A stretch of 64,000 nucleotides of DNA from the NCBI RefSeq assembly GCF_014648395.1, contig NZ_BMRA01000004.1, positions 448,029 through 512,028 of the forward strand, in the 5' to 3' direction. Below the pieces are notes generated by a model. It was not told the origin of the DNA. It searched no databases and saw only the letters and a program-made list of their open reading frames with translations. A program made the position numbers and the translations under genes. This document shows, piece after piece, positions 60,927 to 64,000 of the stretch. The DNA is from Micromonospora fulviviridis. GTDB lineage: Bacteria > Actinomycetota > Actinomycetes > Mycobacteriales > Micromonosporaceae. Numbering within the stretch: position 1 is the first letter of the stretch; every line of letters starts with the position of its first letter.

Positions 60927-61074
60927 GTCGTTGCCTTCCTGTTCACATCGTTGCTCAGGGCAAAGGCAAGTGCGGCCGGGGGAACGGCGTCCGGCGGGAA
61001 TGGCCACCGTGGGATGAACAGTGGGCCAACGTCGGGTGCGCGCCGCGTACTGTGCCGGGCCGGCGCGCGTCCGT

Positions 61075-61080
61075 TAGGGT
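61075..61080 (+). promoter_or_regulatory. -10 box of the FtsK/EccC-like gene
   Basis: TAGGGT is the best -10 candidate; transcription would start near 61087 and GGAGGG at 61107 serves GTG 61119. Confidence 0.4.
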
Positions 61081-61118
61081 TCCCCTCGATCAGGTGGTGC
61101 GGCGTCGGAGGGCGGACG

Positions 61119-63686
61119 GTGGGCAGGCTCGCGACGGCGTACCGGCAGGCGGTCGCCCTGCACCGGGAGGCCCTGCGCCGCTGGGAGGCCGCCCGGCGCG
61201 CGCTGGCCGCCGCCGGCCCGGCGCCCGTCGGCAGCCCGGAGCTGGTGGCGCGGCTGGCCCGGCTCGGCGGCGAGCTGGCCGGCCCGGTGCCCGGCACCGC
61301 CCGCGCCGCCACGAACCCCGTTCCGGTACGCCTCGGCGAGGCGACCACCGTGGACGGCGGTTTCCCGGTGCTGGTGCCGCTGGGCGCGGGCGCCCACCTC
61401 GCGGTCGACACCGACGCCCGGGACACCCGGGTCGGCGAGCTGCTGCGGGCGCTCGTGGTGCGGCTGCTGGCCGCCGCGCCGGACGGCACGGTCCGGGTGG
61501 CCGGCATCGACCCGGCCGCGTTCGGCGCCACCTTCCTGCCGCTGCGCCCGCTGCTCGACGCCGGCGTGCTCGCCCCGGCCGCCACCACCGTCGCGGAGAC
61601 GGCCGCCCTGCTGGACGCGGCGGAACGGCACGCCCGCGACGCCCAGGGGGTCGCGCCCGAGGACCGGGAGCTGCTGCTGGTGGTCGCCGCGTCCGCCCCG
61701 CCGTCGCGGGAGCTGGCCCGGCTCGCCGCGCTCACCCACGCCGGGCCCGCCGCGGCGGTCTGCGTGCTGCTGGCCGGCCACCCGCCGGCCGGGCCGGGCG
61801 AGGCCCCGCCGCTCGGCGCCACCACCCAGCTCCGGCTCAACGAGCGGTACGCCCTGGTCGGCGACCCACCCGGCCGGCCGTTCAGCGCCGACGGCAGCGG
61901 GCTGGCCGCCCCGGTGGTGCTCGACGGCGACCCGTCCCACGCCACCGTGACCGGGCTGGCCGGGCAGCTCGCCGCGGCCACCCGGCGGGCCACCGCGGTC
62001 ACCTTCGCCGACCTGCTGCCGGCCCGGCGCTGGGCCGAGTCGTCCGGCGCCGGGCTGCGTACCGTGCTCGGCCGCGCCGTGCGCGGGGTCCGGCTCGGCG
62101 CGGCCGACGCCGTCGGGGGAGCGGCCAGCCGGGAACCGGTCACCGTGGCCTTCGACGACGCCACCCCGCACTGGCTGGTCGGCGGGCGCACCGGCGCCGG
62201 CAAGACCGTGTTCCTGCTCGACGTGCTCTACGGGCTGGCCGCCCGCTACTCCCCGGCCGAACTCCAGCTCCTCCTGCTCGACTTCAAGGAGGGGGTCAGC
62301 TTCACCGAGTTCGTGCCCACCGAGCGGGACCCGTCCTGGCTGCCGCACGCCCGCGCCGTCGGCATCGAGTCCGACCGCGAGTACGGCGTGGCCGTGCTGC
62401 GCGAGCTGCGCGCCGAGCTGACCCGCCGGGCCGACCTGCTCAAGCGGCACGGTGTCAGCAAGCTCGCCGACCTGCCGCCGAACGCCCGGCCGCCCCGGAT
62501 CGTCACGGTGATCGACGAGTTCCACGTCCTGTTCGCCGGCAACGACCCGCTGGCCCGGCAGGCCGTCGACCTGATCGAGGAACTGGCCCGCAAGGGCCGC
62601 TCGTACGGCCTGCACCTGGTGCTGGCCAGCCAGAGCACCACCGGCATCGAGGCCCTCTACGGCCGGGCCGAGGCGATCTTCGGCCAGTTCCCGCTCCGGG
62701 TCGCGCTGCCCGGCGGGGCCGCGGTGCTCGATCCGCTCAACGACGCCGCGAAGGCGCTCGCCGTGGGCACGGCCGTGGTCAACACCGCCGGCGGCGCGGC
62801 CGGCGCGGACACCGAGGTCCGCTTCCCCGACGCCCACGCCGCCGCGGCCGACCTCGCCGCCCTGCGCCACGAGCTGTTCGCCGCCCGCCCCGCCGGCGCC
62901 CGCCCGCCCGCCGTCTTCCGGGGGTACGAGACCCCCCGGCTCGCCGACGACCCCACCTGGGCCGGCCTGGCCCCGGGCGCCGAGCCGCCGCTCGCCCTCG
63001 TCGGCCGCGCCGTCGACGTGGCCGGCAGCCCGGCCGGGTTCCGCCTCGACGCCAGCCCGGGCCGGCACCTGGCGGTGGTCGGCACCGCCGCGAGCGGCGT
63101 GGACGTGCTCCGGTCGGCCGCCCTCAGCCTGGCCCGGCAGCACGCCCCCGGCACAGCCCGCTTCCTGTTCGCGCCGCTGGCGCCCGGGACCACGGAGACC
63201 GCCGACGACCTGGCCATGACCCTCGCGGCCGCCGGCCACCCGGTCCGCCGCCTCGACGCGGCCGGGCTGAGCACCCACCTCGCCGACCTGGCCGCCGCGC
63301 CCGCTCCGGGCGCTGGCCGGACCTACCTCGTGGTGTTCGGGATGGACGCCGCGGCTGGGGCGCTCGCCGCGACCGACCCGGAGACGTTCCGCTCCGGCCA
63401 CGACGACCTGCGGGCGGTGCTGCGCCAGGGGCCCGGGCACGGGGTGCACCTGCTCGGCTGGTGGCGGGGGCTGCGCCGGCTGGCCGAGGATCTCGGCGGC
63501 AGCCAGAACCGCGACGACGTGGCCTGCCTGGTCGCGCTGAACGTGCCCGCCGCCGACCTCGGGCTGCACCTGGGGGCGCACGACCTCGCCTACGCCCCGC
63601 GCGACGCCCGGGCCCTGCTGGTCGACCGGCACGAGCACCGCACCGCGCTGATCGTGCCCTTCGTCGGCGACGGGGACGAGTCGTGA
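61119..63686 (+). CDS. FtsK/SpoIIIE-domain ATPase with three tandem modules
   Basis: 855 residues. Residues 1-60 are a helical, coiled-coil-like start. Module 1 (about 65-310) has the FtsK layout, but its P-loop is replaced by GAGAHLAVDTDARD and only the VRVAGIDP strand remains. Module 2 (about 330-600) is complete: Walker A GGRTGAGKT (355-363), DFKEGVSF and Walker B VTVIDEF (E467), plus the arginine/switch region LHLVLASQST. Module 3 (about 630-855) again has a broken P-loop, GTAASGVD (655-662). No membrane helices or FtsK gamma domain are seen. One active and two degenerate modules recall EccC of type VII secretion and some cytoplasmic DNA pumps; target unknown. GTG 61119 has GGAGGG upstream. 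Overlaps the next gene by 4 bases. Confidence 0.82.
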   Translation: MGRLATAYRQAVALHREALRRWEAARRALAAAGPAPVGSPELVARLARLGGELAGPVPGTARAATNPVPVRLGEATTVDGGFPVLVPLGAGAHLAVDTDARDTRVGELLRALVVRLLAAAPDGTVRVAGIDPAAFGATFLPLRPLLDAGVLAPAATTVAETAALLDAAERHARDAQGVAPEDRELLLVVAASAPPSRELARLAALTHAGPAAAVCVLLAGHPPAGPGEAPPLGATTQLRLNERYALVGDPPGRPFSADGSGLAAPVVLDGDPSHATVTGLAGQLAAATRRATAVTFADLLPARRWAESSGAGLRTVLGRAVRGVRLGAADAVGGAASREPVTVAFDDATPHWLVGGRTGAGKTVFLLDVLYGLAARYSPAELQLLLLDFKEGVSFTEFVPTERDPSWLPHARAVGIESDREYGVAVLRELRAELTRRADLLKRHGVSKLADLPPNARPPRIVTVIDEFHVLFAGNDPLARQAVDLIEELARKGRSYGLHLVLASQSTTGIEALYGRAEAIFGQFPLRVALPGGAAVLDPLNDAAKALAVGTAVVNTAGGAAGADTEVRFPDAHAAAADLAALRHELFAARPAGARPPAVFRGYETPRLADDPTWAGLAPGAEPPLALVGRAVDVAGSPAGFRLDASPGRHLAVVGTAASGVDVLRSAALSLARQHAPGTARFLFAPLAPGTTETADDLAMTLAAAGHPVRRLDAAGLSTHLADLAAAPAPGAGRTYLVVFGMDAAAGALAATDPETFRSGHDDLRAVLRQGPGHGVHLLGWWRGLRRLAEDLGGSQNRDDVACLVALNVPAADLGLHLGAHDLAYAPRDARALLVDRHEHRTALIVPFVGDGDES

Positions 63687-64000
63687 CCGGGTTCGACGAG
63701 TACGCGGCCCTGCTCCGGGAGCTCTCCACCCGGCAGCGGGGCGGGGAGCGGGCGGTCGCCGCCGAGGCGGAACGCCGGCGTGCCCTCCAGTCCACCGTGG
63801 ACCAGCTCGGCCGGCGGCTCGCCGCCCAGGGGCAGCGCCTCGACCAGCTCGGTCAGGCCATCAACCTGCCGATGCGGTCGGTCCCGGCCGAGGCGCCCAG
63901 CGCGCCGGCGGTTCCGGTGGGCGCCCCGCCGGCGGCGGGATCGAGCGCGCCGGCCGCGGGATCGACTGTGCCCGCGGCGGGATCCGCCGCCCCCGCCGCC
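63683..64000 (+). CDS. Coiled-coil protein coupled to the FtsK-like gene, partial
   Basis: 106 residues visible before the window ends. Residues 1-66 form a coiled coil (ELSTRQRGGERAVAAEAERR, DQLGRRLAAQGQRLDQLGQA); from about residue 68 the chain becomes Pro/Ala/Gly/Ser-rich with repeated AAGS units (PAAGSSAPAAGSTVPAAGS). GTG 63683 overlaps the FtsK-like stop (GTGA), so the two are translationally coupled and probably function together. No family recognised; the 3' end lies outside. Confidence 0.7.
   Translation, partial: MTGFDEYAALLRELSTRQRGGERAVAAEAERRRALQSTVDQLGRRLAAQGQRLDQLGQAINLPMRSVPAEAPSAPAVPVGAPPAAGSSAPAAGSTVPAAGSAAPAA

Noticed and set aside
57210..61118. Long plus-strand extension upstream of the FtsK-like gene
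   Set aside because: It runs out of frame through the receptor-like gene and antisense to PhoX; the real start is GTG 61119 with GGAGGG in front and an N-terminal helix.

Overview
The window comes from a very GC-rich actinomycete chromosome. Codons end almost always in G or C, GTG starts are common, adjacent genes overlap by 1-4 bases, and many starts sit 6-8 bases behind a TANNNT box, as in leaderless mRNAs. A PriA-type isomerase with no trpF, the Trp-associated membrane protein family, a mycothiol-type metal-binding protein and an OhrR/Ohr pair all fit. Gene content and order look like Micromonosporaceae (Micromonospora or a close relative); this is inferred from gene types, not from a database match.

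0-6.5 kb: tail of a potassium/proton antiporter, a DksA/TraR zinc-finger protein, lspA and an RluD-type pseudouridine synthase (coupled), a secreted or anchored unknown, a ParA-like ATPase with a repeat-rich N-terminus, a DUF2567-like membrane protein, and a convergent LON-domain protein.

6.6-14.8 kb: histidine operon hisD-hisC-hisB-(56-aa membrane protein)-hisH-(basic membrane protein)-priA-ridA, then an ohrR-ohr-oxidoreductase unit and a separately promoted hisF.

14.8-31.6 kb: an accessory block lying between hisF and hisI. It holds a YczE/MocR divergent pair with phased operator repeats, two tandem LtrA-family membrane proteins, a long-chain acyl-CoA ligase, a class I terpene synthase, a TIGR03085 protein, a heterodimeric ABC exporter, an ABC-2 transporter with its own TetR, and a MerR/aldo-keto reductase operon.

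31.6-38.9 kb: hisI (fused in frame behind a nucleotidyltransferase domain), trpE and the Trp-associated membrane protein; then, after a gene-poor stretch, trpC-trpB-trpA behind a promoter with a perfect 16-bp palindrome.

38.9-49.2 kb: Nudix hydrolase, lgt, FAD monooxygenase, GNAT protein, then gltB-gltD closed by a strong terminator. 49.2-56.6 kb: two MFS exporters, a small membrane protein, a secreted M1 metallopeptidase, a secreted SGNH lipase, and a TetR regulator divergent from the DHA2 exporter with three evenly spaced operators between them.

56.7-64 kb: the least familiar part. It has an 897-residue one-pass membrane protein joining a degenerate P-loop domain to an extracytoplasmic type 1 periplasmic-binding domain, a Tat-exported PhoX phosphatase, and a three-module FtsK/EccC-like ATPase translationally coupled to a coiled-coil protein that runs off the window.

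No tRNA, rRNA, CRISPR array, insertion sequence or integrase was seen.
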